Source: JAKFWF01 sp963741505 (GTDB taxonomy: Bacteria; Pseudomonadota; Alphaproteobacteria; Rhizobiales; Hyphomicrobiaceae). From it: 64,000 nt of DNA. The notes beneath the pieces were generated by a model that was given only the letters and a program-made list of their open reading frames with translations, searched no databases and was not told where the DNA came from. The DNA lies in contig CAVUIJ010000008.1 of NCBI GenBank assembly GCA_963741505.1, positions 59,804 through 123,803 of the forward strand, read 5' to 3'. A program made the translations under genes and the position numbers. This document shows positions 8,776-17,676 of the stretch, piece after piece; position 1 is the stretch's first letter; each line of letters begins with the position of its first letter.

Positions 8776-10626
8776 ATGCTTCGGAGGGGGTGCGTTGGAG
8801 GGGGCTTAGTGAGCGCGCTGCTGCTCACTTGCTGCGCCCTCGATGCACAAGCACAGCCTCCGGTCGAAGTTTCCGGCGAATTGGAAGCCTCGGTGACGTC
8901 GCGCAAGCTGCCCAGCGACGACAAGCACGAGGTCATTTCTCAGGTGCTTGGCAACACCCATATCTCGACCTATCTGTGGCAGCCCTGGATTGCCACGGTG
9001 ACCGCCGATCTCCACGCGGCGTTCGAGACCAGTTCCAGCGGAAGCTTCGGCGACGCGACCAGCGTAGCAGGCGATGTTACGCTCTCGGCGCTGCCCTCAT
9101 CGCGCTATCCATTCCAACTTTTTTTCTCTGCGAGCGACAATCGTTTCGACGGCGAATACGCGTTGGACTATACGCGGATGCGAGCGGGGATGTCGGGCCG
9201 GGCGGCGCTCACCGACAAATCCAGTCTCGACTATCTTGTCAGTTACGACCAGTTGGACCGGGCTAAGTTCGGCGACGTAACCGCGCTGCGCGCAGAAACG
9301 ACATTTCGCCACAGTTTCAGCGTCGGCCAGTTGCCGCTGAACATCACCGACGTCGGCATGTCGTTCAACTACTACAACACGGATTTCAAGAGCGGATTGT
9401 CACGGGATCCGGGCAATTCGAGCGAGTCCGTGGCAGGTACCTTCTTTTATCGCGCGGTGCCGACGGAAAGGATCAATCATGATTTCAGCGCGACCCTGAT
9501 TTCCGACAAGTCAATCTACAAGCAGGATCGCTTTGATCGTCTGCTGGCACAAACGGTAGGCACGGCTCAGTGGCGCTCTCCCTCGAACGACTTCACTACC
9601 ACTAGCGCCGTGCGCCTGATGTTCCAACAGGTCGACCATCGCTTCGCTCAGGATAAGAAGACGGATACCGATAGCGCCGTAGTGGCCGCGAGTGCGGGCG
9701 CAAGCTGGCGTGCAAACGACCGTCTCACCATGAGCCTCGGCGCGCGCGCCAATTTCGAGCGCATCGAGACCATCGCCGATGAACAGAACATTGTGCAACC
9801 CGAGGTGGGCCGGTCCAATTACGCAGGCGGCATTCTAAGCTCGATCGACTACCGTTCGCTCGCCTATCAGATGGGCGGTTTCAACTGGCACTGGGACGCG
9901 CGCGCGGTCGGGGATCTTTCCTACACCACGAACCGTTACGAAACGAAGCTCTACGAGAGGATTTACGGCCCGCGCAGTGATGCCGCGGTCAGCATCGGCC
10001 ACTCGTTCGATCGGATGATGCGGGTGCCCTGGATCGACAGGGTCAATTTCACTTTTCTTCAGGAAACTGGATTTGCTCACTACGGCTATAATGGAGAGTT
10101 CAACCCTTTCGTCACGCACAGCTCGTCATTCACAAAGGCTTTCTCGGATGAGAATGGAGCGAGTTACTTCCGCCTCTATCTGCGCGACACTCATCGTTTT
10201 GGCGACCAGACGGACGAATACCAGACCGCACATGCCGATTTCACGCGGCAGATTCCGCTCAGCGGCAACCAGAGCCTTCACGGAAGTGTGGGCATTCAAG
10301 TGGTTCGTCAGCGTACTCAGGGAAGAGAAGATTTCTACGTCTTTTCTCCTGCTGACCTGGAATACGAGTACCGTAACCTGTTCGGTGTCAATGGTTTGAG
10401 TTTCACGTCTACCGTGCGGATAAATGGGATCGGGCTGAATGATCCAGCGCACGACTGGAGCGACCAGCTGAGCCCGAACCTGTTCCGCAACGATTGGCGC
10501 AACCGGGTGCAGTATCGTGTTGGTGCGCTCTGGCTGTCGCTCGAAGGCACGCTGTTCCAGGTCGATGGAGAGCTGGGGTACTACGCGAGGTTTGCGGGGC
10601 GTCGCAGCTTCGACTTCGTGGACTAG
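8776..10626 (+). CDS. large outer-membrane beta-barrel protein (putative cytochrome-conduit porin)
   Basis: 616 residues with a signal peptide ending DAQAQ and, from about residue 30 on, a succession of amphipathic strands with aromatic ends such as FQLFFSASDNRFDGEYALDY, SFNYYNTDFKSG and ASYFRLYLRDTHRF. No plug, TonB box or enzyme motif was seen. Size, composition and position among multiheme cytochromes fit the beta-barrel partner of porin-cytochrome electron conduits (MtrB/PioB/ExtD-like by role). I do not recognise a specific family. The C-terminus (RRSFDFVD) lacks the canonical terminal aromatic residue. The ATG is preceded by GGGGGCGGAG. The 269 bp upstream hold no gene and probably contain its promoter. 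Confidence 0.72.
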   Translation: MLRRGCVGGGLVSALLLTCCALDAQAQPPVEVSGELEASVTSRKLPSDDKHEVISQVLGNTHISTYLWQPWIATVTADLHAAFETSSSGSFGDATSVAGDVTLSALPSSRYPFQLFFSASDNRFDGEYALDYTRMRAGMSGRAALTDKSSLDYLVSYDQLDRAKFGDVTALRAETTFRHSFSVGQLPLNITDVGMSFNYYNTDFKSGLSRDPGNSSESVAGTFFYRAVPTERINHDFSATLISDKSIYKQDRFDRLLAQTVGTAQWRSPSNDFTTTSAVRLMFQQVDHRFAQDKKTDTDSAVVAASAGASWRANDRLTMSLGARANFERIETIADEQNIVQPEVGRSNYAGGILSSIDYRSLAYQMGGFNWHWDARAVGDLSYTTNRYETKLYERIYGPRSDAAVSIGHSFDRMMRVPWIDRVNFTFLQETGFAHYGYNGEFNPFVTHSSSFTKAFSDENGASYFRLYLRDTHRFGDQTDEYQTAHADFTRQIPLSGNQSLHGSVGIQVVRQRTQGREDFYVFSPADLEYEYRNLFGVNGLSFTSTVRINGIGLNDPAHDWSDQLSPNLFRNDWRNRVQYRVGALWLSLEGTLFQVDGELGYYARFAGRRSFDFVD

Positions 10627-10760
10627 GTGCCGTAGAGCACCATTGTTGCGTACAATACCAAGCCTCGTTGGCGCCAGCGGGGTCTCTCGGAGGCCCACTC
10701 CCAGGCACATGCGGGGACGAAGAGAATTGCCGCGCGCTCGTCGTCGTGTGGCGCCGGCCG

Positions 10761-11100
10761 ATAGGCTTCGTGTGCTCGAGCTGCGGGGAAGCCGACCACT
10801 CCATCGGCCAAGTTGCGCGACTTCGAGATGACGTCGGTCAGAGGACGCTCTATCAGTGCAATGTCTGGCGCCGGTAGGCGTTGCCAATGGGCGGCACAAT
10901 CTCCAACTCGACCGAGCTGTCTGTCACGACGTCGTTCAGTGTCTTGCACCTCATTGCGCGGTCAAAGCGACGTGTCTCCTCGATCGAACTCGGCCGCGGC
11001 CCGGCACGGCGCAGACGGTGGCCTGGAAGATCAAGACCAAGCTCGCCGTGGTGATGCGCAACGGCTGCCTGCGGTGAGCACCGCCTTGTCGGATTGCCTT
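10761..11100 (+). pseudogene. IS1595-family transposase, N-terminal half (degenerate)
   Basis: Translating 10761-11100 in successive frames recovers the N-terminal landmarks of IS1595 transposases: a zinc-ribbon part (FVCSSCG ... TLYQCNVWRR), then GGTISNSTELSVTTSFSVLH, then ARSKRRVSSIELGRGP, and one frame further GTAQTVAWKIKTKLAVVM. The family's catalytic DDE portion does not follow. 10627-10760 and 11100-11273 hold nothing I can identify. The complementary C-terminal half of an IS1595 transposase lies at 24362-24586 in opposite orientation (see findings). Confidence 0.68.
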
Positions 11101-11273
11101 GGATCGCTGAGGCTCCCGCTGCACGTAGCTCGAGATGGGCGGGAATGTGACCACGATGGCGGATTTGGACAAAAGAGGCTCGAAGCGGCGGCACAAGCGA
11201 TCAAGTCGTTCTCGCAAAACGGCTTTCTCTCAGCCGGCGCCCCGACGCTCCTCGCATGCGGGAGAAATTCAGC

Positions 11274-11650
11274 CTAGACCGACCTTCTCGCAGGGGTGGG
11301 GATCGTCATCGCACGAGCGTCAGTCGATCCGCGTCGTGCGACTGCACGCGAGGCGTGACGAGCGCGCCGAAAAGCGTAGCCCCCGCATACGGTTGAGGCG
11401 CGCGACATGCTGGAAGCATGCGTCCCGCATGACGCGGGCGGCCACGGGCGTGCGACCCGAAGGGCGGGGCAAATTCGTTTGACAGGGTGCGTCGCGACGT
11501 CCGGCCCGGATGGGCCAAAGCCGGCAATGCCGGCTCGCGCGCCTTCGGCGCAGGGTGACCATAGATCGGCTATGCTCTGCGCGCCGCTCCTGCCCTGTCA
11601 AACGAATTTGCCGCCGTGCCGACCCCGCCCCTGTGAGAAGGTCGGTCTAG
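11274..11650. mobile_element. MITE-like element with 28-bp terminal inverted repeats
   Basis: Bases 11274-11301 and the reverse complement of 11623-11650 agree at 26 of 28 positions (core GACCGACCTTCTCGCAGGGG). The ends are flanked by TA, as expected for an IS630/Tc1-type target duplication. A second, perfect 20-bp inverted repeat lies inside (11468-11487 against 11593-11612). There is no transposase or other plausible gene inside, and the interior is full of short palindromes. The right terminal repeat supplies the stop codon of the Sel1 gene. It could alternatively be a pair of bacterial interspersed repeats acting as a transcription terminator. Confidence 0.5.
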
Positions 11651-12234
11651 TTCTTCTCGGCCCTGGCCTTGATCCAAATCTCTGCGCGTCGCTTGGCCTC
11701 GGCGATCTGATCTGGGGGCATGGACTCGGCTACGATGTCGCGGGCGTTGACCGCCAGCGAGCCCCAATAATGCACGGCGATCTCGTACCATTTGTAGGCT
11801 TCGAAAGGATCACGTTTGACGCCATGGCCGAAGGCGAAGGAATCCGCCACCTGCAACTGCGCGCCGACATCGCCGGCATCGGCGGCCTTTATGCTCCAAA
11901 GAAACGACTTGGCGAAGTCCTGCTCGACGCCGTGGCCCTCGCGATACATTCGCGCGAGTTCGACGTACGCCTTCTCGAAACCCGCCTCGCCCGAGTTGAT
12001 CATCAACTCCTCCGCGGCGGTTTTGCTCGGCGGCTGGACCATCTTGTTCAAATACATGACGCCCAGAACGTACTGCGCCTTCGCATCGCCGCCCTTTGCC
12101 AGCGGCAAGAGCACCTGCGCTGCGGCGTCGAACTCCGCGCGTTCGAACAGCTCTACCCCTTTGTCAAGTTGCGCCCTCGCCGCGCCGGCGAGCATGAATG
12201 CGATCGCGACGATAAGGGCGAAGCAACGTTTCAT
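11647..12234 (-). CDS. secreted Sel1-repeat protein
   Basis: 195 residues with a signal peptide (ALIVAIAFMLAGAARA) and tandem Sel1-like/TPR repeats with the spacing of the family: DAKAQYVLGVMYLNK, EKAYVELARMYREGHGVEQD, VGAQLQVADSFAFGHGVKRD and FEAYKWYEIAVHY. Such proteins are helical scaffolds for protein-protein contacts in the periplasm. It is the last gene of the long minus-strand cytochrome operon; its ATG overlaps the stop of the propeller gene (ATGA). The final codons lie in the terminal repeat of the element at 11274-11650, so the natural C-terminus may have differed. Confidence 0.85.
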   Translation of the reverse strand: MKRCFALIVAIAFMLAGAARAQLDKGVELFERAEFDAAAQVLLPLAKGGDAKAQYVLGVMYLNKMVQPPSKTAAEELMINSGEAGFEKAYVELARMYREGHGVEQDFAKSFLWSIKAADAGDVGAQLQVADSFAFGHGVKRDPFEAYKWYEIAVHYWGSLAVNARDIVAESMPPDQIAEAKRRAEIWIKARAEKN

Positions 12235-13382
12235 TTCTCACCCCCTTGTTTGCCATTGAGCGCCGCCTCGATCCCGCGCGGATACCATGTCGCTCCCCCG
12301 TAGCCGCCGACCCATGCGGATCCCTCCCCAATTGCGATGGCGAACACGCTTGAGACGTTCGGTCCTGATGCATCTACCAGCTTATGGAACGTTCCGCCAT
12401 CGAACGACGCAAGCCCCCGATTAGTTCCGATCCAGATCCGACCTCCGCTGATCGCCAGCTCGAATACGTGATTGCCGGGCAAACCGTCCGCCATGGTGAA
12501 GCTGCGCCACATCGCGCCGTCAAAACGGCTCAGTCCCGCGCCCCAGGTGCCGGCCCAGACCACGCCCTCGGCGTCGACGGCCAGCGAGACTACGTAGTTG
12601 GGATTGTAGGCCGGCCCGGCGCGCTCCAACCCCTGCTCCTGACGCTGACGCTGGTGGTGGCGCGAGGTCGCCGAGGCCGCCCTGCGCTCCTGATCTTCTC
12701 CGGCCACCCGCTCCCACGGCGCGCCGAGGCCATCGGCATGATTCCAACTTGTCCAGGCGCCGCCCCGGTATCGGGTGAGCCCGCCCTCGGTCGCCAGCCA
12801 GACCGCTCCGTCCGGAGCGGAGGCAAGGCCGTAGACCCAGTCGTTGGCCAGACCGCCCTTGGTGCTGGCAACGGTATGCAGCCGCCATGCGGACGGATCC
12901 CCCAACGCGCCGCCGATCACCTGATTGACGCCGGACCACGTGGCGATCCAAATGTCGCCGCGCACATCGCGCATCACGTCATAGACGAAGCTGTCTCCCA
13001 GCCCGTCGGGGATGTTGTAGTGCGTCCACCCCTGCGTCACCGGGTCCAGGATCGACAGGCCGCCGCCGTACGTGCCGACCCAGATCCGCCCGTCAAGCTT
13101 GCCCACATAAAAGACGCCGTTGGAGAGAAGACCGCTCTTGTTGTCGTAGACGCGCTTCTCTCCGGAGAGATTGTCGAAGCGGATCAGGCCGTCGGAAGTG
13201 CCGAGCCAAGTCAGCTTGCCATCCATGAGCACGTGTTTGACGTTGGCGGAGCCGAAATCGAAGCTGATTGACGAGCGCAGTTCGCCCACCCTCTCTTTCT
13301 CCGGCGGCGTGGCCGCCGCAGTGATCGCGCCGAAGCAAAGGGCAAAGAGGCCAGCGACGCAGTAGGTCGCGCGCGGCCTCAT
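12231..13382 (-). CDS. secreted Reg_prop beta-propeller protein
   Basis: 383 residues: signal peptide (GLFALCFGAITAAATP) and repeated two-component-regulator-propeller blades, for example GLANDWVYGLASAPDGAVWL, GLGDSFVYDVMRDVRGDIWI and GLPGNHVFELAISGGRIWIG. In the family these blades are usually the extracellular sensor of hybrid kinases, but no transmembrane or kinase domain follows here, so the protein should be free in the periplasm or outside. A low-complexity basic/glutamine stretch (about residues 225-255) interrupts the propeller. The start at 13382 overlaps the upstream paralogue's stop (ATGA). The function in the cytochrome locus is unknown. Confidence 0.85.
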   Translation of the reverse strand: MRPRATYCVAGLFALCFGAITAAATPPEKERVGELRSSISFDFGSANVKHVLMDGKLTWLGTSDGLIRFDNLSGEKRVYDNKSGLLSNGVFYVGKLDGRIWVGTYGGGLSILDPVTQGWTHYNIPDGLGDSFVYDVMRDVRGDIWIATWSGVNQVIGGALGDPSAWRLHTVASTKGGLANDWVYGLASAPDGAVWLATEGGLTRYRGGAWTSWNHADGLGAPWERVAGEDQERRAASATSRHHQRQRQEQGLERAGPAYNPNYVVSLAVDAEGVVWAGTWGAGLSRFDGAMWRSFTMADGLPGNHVFELAISGGRIWIGTNRGLASFDGGTFHKLVDASGPNVSSVFAIAIGEGSAWVGGYGGATWYPRGIEAALNGKQGGEK

Positions 13383-14462
13383 GGGGACGCCTTCGGCGCG
13401 ATGAGCCGCACAACGCCGCCTTTCACCCCGGCGAACACATCGCCGCCGCTGGCAACAGTAAGCGCATAGACATGAGCGGGCGAACGACCGAGATCGTGGC
13501 TGGTCCAACGCGTCCCGTCGAAGCTGGAGACACCCTTGTTGGTGCCGAACCACATGACGCCTTTCTCATCCTGGGCGAGACTGTAGACGATGTCACCTGC
13601 CAGCCCGTCTCGACTGGTATAGTTGGTCCAGATACCCTCTCGCGACAGTAGTGCCGCGCCGCCGCCCCAAAGCCCGAACCAAACGCCCTTGCCCGTCCGG
13701 TCGACATGCACAGCGAACACGTAGTTCTCATTATAGCTGCTGCCGCCTTCTTTGCCGACGTCGAGGTCATGGCGCGATTTGCGTGCCCAGTCCGGTGTTG
13801 GTGCTGGCGGCTGCGCCCGCGAGATTTGGCGCGCCGAGCCCTTCTGTATGGGTCCAGCTTCGCCACTTTGAGCCGTCGAACATGGAGACGCCGCCCTCGG
13901 TGCCGAACCAGACGCGGCCCTCGGCGTCGATATCGACACCATAGACCCAGTGATTGATCAACTCGTCATGATAGGTGGTAAAGGTGTCGGTCTTCGGGTC
14001 GTAGAGATTGGCGCCGTCCCAGGTGCCGATCCAGACCCGCTGCCGGTCGTCGAAAGCAAAGGCGTAGACCCAATAATCCGCCAGCCCGTGCATGGGAAAG
14101 AAGGTGCGCCACTTGCCATTCTGCAGCCGCGACGCGCCGCCGGCGTTGGTACCGAACCAGACCGCATTGTCCGGCGCCAGGCCGATGGCGAAGACGTACT
14201 CGTTCGCCAACCCATCCTTGCGCGTGAAGCGATTGCGCGGATCCATGCTGGTGAGGTCGATCTCCAGCACGCCGTTGGAGGCGCCGACCCAGAGGGAGCG
14301 CTGCTTGGCGTCCACCGCCAGCGAGCGGACATAGCTCTGGTCGCCCAAGCCGTAGAACTCGACCTTGCGGCCGGCGGCCGAGGCCGGCGCGGTTGCCACA
14401 ATGCAGGCGGCCAGCAGACAAGTGACACTAACGCCGCAACGATCGAACATAGGCCAAAACAT
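13379..14462 (-). pseudogene. second Reg_prop beta-propeller gene, frameshifted
   Basis: Paralogue of the downstream propeller. From an ATG at 14462, which has GGGAGGGAG about seven bases upstream, it encodes a signal peptide (SVTCLLAACIVATAPASA) and blades such as GLANEYVFAIGLAPDNAVWF and ELINHWVYGVDIDAEGRVWF. Near base 13775 the frame runs into a stop, but the sequence continues one base later as KSRHDLDVGKEGGSSYNENY and further blades up to 13379. A single extra base explains the break, so it may be intact in the organism. It overlaps the 3' end of the monoheme cytochrome gene by 35 bp. Confidence 0.8.
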
Positions 14463-14736
14463 CGAGCAGCTCCCTCCCACGGAGCACCACTTCAAAACCC
14501 GGCATCAGGCCCCTGCCGTATCGCAAGCTGCGCACGAGCGACTGCTCGGGCGCCATCAGCCCGTCGCCTCTGGAGAAATCGGGCGTTCCCGGCATCTGCG
14601 GAACGCCGTTGTTGCCATGACAACGCGCGCAGTGCTCCGCGTAAATCTTACGTCCCTTGAAGTAATCGCCAGCGTGCGCCGGCGCGGCCGAGAAGACAGC
14701 GGTCAAAGCGAGGGCTATAGGCGTGACGCGTTTCAT
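14428..14736 (-). CDS. small monoheme class I cytochrome c
   Basis: 102 residues: signal peptide (ALALTAVFSAAPAHA), a single heme motif (CARCHG) and a methionine ligand candidate in GLMPGFE about 55 residues later, i.e. a minimal c6/c553-like fold. It is the only single-heme cytochrome in the locus. The ATG overlaps the stop of the thioredoxin gene (ATGA). Probable soluble periplasmic carrier. Confidence 0.88.
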   Translation of the reverse strand: MKRVTPIALALTAVFSAAPAHAGDYFKGRKIYAEHCARCHGNNGVPQMPGTPDFSRGDGLMAPEQSLVRSLRYGRGLMPGFEVVLRGRELLDVLAYVRSLRR

Positions 14737-15773
14737 TTCGGCTCCGTTTTCTGACGACCCGCGGTCAGGATCTCCGATACCGTCCGCTCCGCAGCGTCAG
14801 CGGGCCATTCGCGGGCGCCGATGACGCGAGCCAGAACCGCGCCGCTCGAATCCAGGAACAGCGTCTGCGGGTAGGATTCCACCTGGAAGCGCTCGCGCGC
14901 AAAGGCACCCTTGCCGTCCCAGAAATTGCCGAATGATACCCCCGTATCGCGGATGAACTCTCGCGCGAAATCGCGATCCTTGTCAATATTGAGGCCGACA
15001 AGACGATAGCGCTTCGGATCGAGGGCGGCGGCGAAGGCTTGCAGGCTCGGCATTTCTGCGCGGCAGGGACCGCACCAGGAAGCCCAGAAATTCACGATAG
15101 AGATCATCCCTTCGGGAGGGGTCAGCGCATCGGGCGTCTCGGCGATGGCGGGCAGCGGCGCCGGCGCGGGCATGGCGCTCTTCGCCGTGGCAGCTGCGGC
15201 ATGAGCCTTCGCAGCCCCGCCGCCTAGCTGCGGTGACTGAGGTTTCGCCGTGGCGGCCGCGGCATGGGCCTTCGCGGCATCGTCACCTTGCTGCGGCACC
15301 TCGCCCTTGTCGGCGGCCTCCCATTCCCATAGCGCCGAAAGCGCCTTGCGCCGGAAAGGATCGTCCTTGGCGGCGAGATGGACGAAGGTCCGCATGGCGC
15401 CCATCGCGCCTTTGCGATCGCCTGCGGCCTCGAGCGCCGCGCCAAGCCCGTAATAGGCGTTGATCTGTCGGGGATTGATGGTCAGCGCGCGGTCGAATGC
15501 GCTCGCCGCCTCGCTGGCGCGCTCCATCGCCAGATAGGCGAAGCCCAGATTGGCATGCGCCTCGGCGACGTGGGGATTGATGGCGCGGGCCTGGTCGAAG
15601 GCTGCCACCGCCGCTTGGGCGTCGCCGAGGCGCATCGCCTCTATCCCGCGAGTGAAGGCCTGACCAAAAGGAGTTGCGCTATTTGACGCGACCTGCTGCG
15701 GCGCGGTCCTGATCTCGGGGCCGCTGCCTGGCAGGATCTCCAGGATCAGGCCAACCACCAGGATGACCACCAT
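14733..15773 (-). CDS. membrane-anchored TPR plus thioredoxin (TlpA/ResA-like) protein
   Basis: 346 residues in three parts: an N-terminal membrane anchor (VVILVVGLILEIL), three TPR-like repeats (VAEAHANLGFAYLAMERASE and the following blocks, about 45-150), and a C-terminal TlpA/ResA-type thioredoxin domain with the active site WCGPC in ISIVNFWASWCGPCRAEMPS. The linker contains an alanine-rich 12-residue unit (AAKAHAAAATAK) twice. ResA/CcmG-type proteins reduce apocytochrome cysteines before heme attachment, which fits its place beside CcsA and ResB. A TPR-TlpA fusion is unusual. The start at 15773 is uncertain because the frame is open back to the CcsA stop without another ATG. Confidence 0.85.
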   Translation of the reverse strand: MVVILVVGLILEILPGSGPEIRTAPQQVASNSATPFGQAFTRGIEAMRLGDAQAAVAAFDQARAINPHVAEAHANLGFAYLAMERASEAASAFDRALTINPRQINAYYGLGAALEAAGDRKGAMGAMRTFVHLAAKDDPFRRKALSALWEWEAADKGEVPQQGDDAAKAHAAAATAKPQSPQLGGGAAKAHAAAATAKSAMPAPAPLPAIAETPDALTPPEGMISIVNFWASWCGPCRAEMPSLQAFAAALDPKRYRLVGLNIDKDRDFAREFIRDTGVSFGNFWDGKGAFARERFQVESYPQTLFLDSSGAVLARVIGAREWPADAAERTVSEILTAGRQKTEPK

Positions 15774-15836
15774 GACTCGACGCAGCCGCCAGCAGGTGCG
15801 AGCGGCGGTGGCGCCGAACTGCGCCCTGTAGCCCCA

Positions 15837-16674
15837 TCAAACCGCTCCCTTATGTGGCGAGGTCGAGATGAACGGCACTCCGAAAAACGTGTAAAACGCC
15901 ACGCAGAAGATTAGAAGACTGAAGATCGCGCCCAACATCGGCCGCGCCGTGCTGCGCGGGCGCAGATGCAGAAACAGCAGCGTCGCGGTCCAGTTCACGA
16001 AGGCCCAGCTTTCCAGCTGATCCCAGGCCCAGTAGCGCTGCCAGGCGTTCTGCGCCCAGGCGGCACCGGCGACCAGCATCAGGCTCTGGAACACCACGGC
16101 GATCAGCAACAGGCGATAGATATCGGTCTCCAGCGAAGCGGAGTCGGGCAGGCTGGAGAAGCGCATGCCTGAGCGTCTGGCGGCAGAGCAGCACCAGACC
16201 CAGTCCGGCGGCAGGAGTAGCCAGCCCGAGGAAGAACTTGCCGAACGTCACATGGATCGGCAGCCAGATCGTCGCGTAGGTCACGGGCGCCAATGTGTTC
16301 TTCACGGGCGTGAGCCACATCCAGACGGTCAGCACCGCCAGCAGCGGCAGCGTGCAGGCCAGCGCAGGCCGCAGGCGCGGCAGGCTGAGGAACACCACCA
16401 AGACAGCCAGATGCAGGCTCCAGACATTGCTCGAGAGAACCTCGAACATATCCACATAGGGCCCGTGGCCGAGCCGGATCCACCTATAGGCAATGGCGAC
16501 CGTGTGAAACGTCAGGCCTGCCGCTAGGAGGCCGAAGGTCGCCTGCTGGCGCCCCGTGCGAAATGCGGTCGAGACTATGGAATGCGCCGTCGCCGCCAGG
16601 TAGAGCACGACGGCGATCCCCAGCATCTGCGCCTCGAACGCAGCTCCGCTTTGCGCAACGACGTCAGGTCCCAT
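15837..16674 (-). pseudogene. ccsA: cytochrome c assembly protein CcsA/ResC, frameshifted
   Basis: From ATG 16674 (GGAGG seven bases upstream) the protein shows the polytopic CcsA pattern with the periplasmic heme-binding histidines and WIRLGHGPYVDMFE. At about 16165 the frame breaks. The remainder, one base out, carries the diagnostic tryptophan-rich WWD-type motif (WQRYWAWDQLESWAFVNW), a transmembrane histidine (LLFLHL) and the last membrane helices. A single insertion explains the break. With ResB it forms the heme lyase of maturation system II, exporting heme and attaching it to CXXCH apocytochromes. It is about 279 residues when repaired. Confidence 0.85.
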
Positions 16675-17666
16675 GCTCTGCCTCCGGCACCGGCATTCGG
16701 GAGCCGATTGAAGAACACGGACAGCACGTGGGCCAGCAGCGCAACGCAGGCCATGATGCCGGTCGCGGCGATCCAGTGGTTCAAGGACTGGCCGACAATG
16801 GTGTAGCCCATCCAGCTGCGCAGCCCGTCATAGCGAAGCTGGGCCGAACCTAGCGCGACGACTTCGCCGACCTGCAATTCGTGGCGCTTTTCGCCGTCGA
16901 TCAGTACCAGGCGGCTGTTGACCGGTTTGGAGAATTTCCACGCTTTGTCCTTCTCGAACACCGGTTCGGGCATGTGGAGCCATACCTTCAACGGCTTGGT
17001 CGCGCCCGGCGGGGTCCAGGCAAGGCCCTGCTGGTTGTCGTTGATCGGGTAGGACGGCAAGTGAATCGCCCCGGTCTGCGCCGCGCCGGAGGCGCTCACA
17101 TAGGTCAGAATCGGCGCGAAGCCCTTGTTGTGGGTCGTGTAGAAGCGATAGTCGCCGAAGATCAGCGGCGTGTCATCGCCGACCCGCACCTCGCGCCATG
17201 TGCCATCCTGCTGGGCGATGCGGATCAGGCTCTCCGTCTCGCGCCGTTTCATGCCGGGTGCGTAGGTGATCTCGAATGGGCCCTGCAGGAACTTGACCTC
17301 GTTCAGGCGCAACTGATGCAGCAGCCCGGCCTCCGCCGTCACTGTCGCAGCATCAAACATCGAGCCCTCGGTGACTTCGACGCGACCCGACATCGAGTTC
17401 AGCCGATCAAGGCCGATCACCACGATCAAAGCGACCAACGCCGCGTGCAGGGCGAAGAGCATCGGCAGGCTCTTCAGCCGCGCACTGGTGGCCAGCGCCG
17501 CCAGAAGATTGGCCAGCATCAGCACGAGAGGGAGCACCATCCAGTCGGAGGTCCGGATCGGAAAATAGATACCCGCAATGGCAATGACGCCGCACAGTGC
17601 GATCAACGCGGCAGTTGTCTCTGCCGAGCCGAGGCGGCGGAGCGTGCTTCGGAACGTCTCTTTCAA
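16575..17666 (-). CDS. resB: ResB-like cytochrome c biogenesis protein
   Basis: 363 residues with three N-terminal membrane helices (TTAALIALCGVIAIAGIYF, VLPLVLMLANLLAALA, FALHAALVALIVVIGL), a large periplasmic domain and a fourth helix near residue 310 (IAATGIMACVALLAHVLSVF), the ResB/Ccs1 topology. The start is TTG at 17666, chosen because GAGGA lies seven bases upstream and no in-frame ATG exists. The ORF overlaps the ccsA start by 100 bp and its basic tail (RSRRRCWGSPSCST) looks unnatural, so a frameshift near the end is possible. Partner of CcsA in system II heme attachment. Confidence 0.8.
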   Translation of the reverse strand: MKETFRSTLRRLGSAETTAALIALCGVIAIAGIYFPIRTSDWMVLPLVLMLANLLAALATSARLKSLPMLFALHAALVALIVVIGLDRLNSMSGRVEVTEGSMFDAATVTAEAGLLHQLRLNEVKFLQGPFEITYAPGMKRRETESLIRIAQQDGTWREVRVGDDTPLIFGDYRFYTTHNKGFAPILTYVSASGAAQTGAIHLPSYPINDNQQGLAWTPPGATKPLKVWLHMPEPVFEKDKAWKFSKPVNSRLVLIDGEKRHELQVGEVVALGSAQLRYDGLRSWMGYTIVGQSLNHWIAATGIMACVALLAHVLSVFFNRLPNAGAGGRAWDLTSLRKAELRSRRRCWGSPSCSTWRRRRIP

Positions 17667-17676
17667 GGCGCGGTCC

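Noticed and set aside
15220..15260. Repeat within the thioredoxin gene considered as a possible mobile or CRISPR-like repeat
   Set aside because: It is a coding repeat of an alanine-rich linker (two copies only), in frame with the protein.
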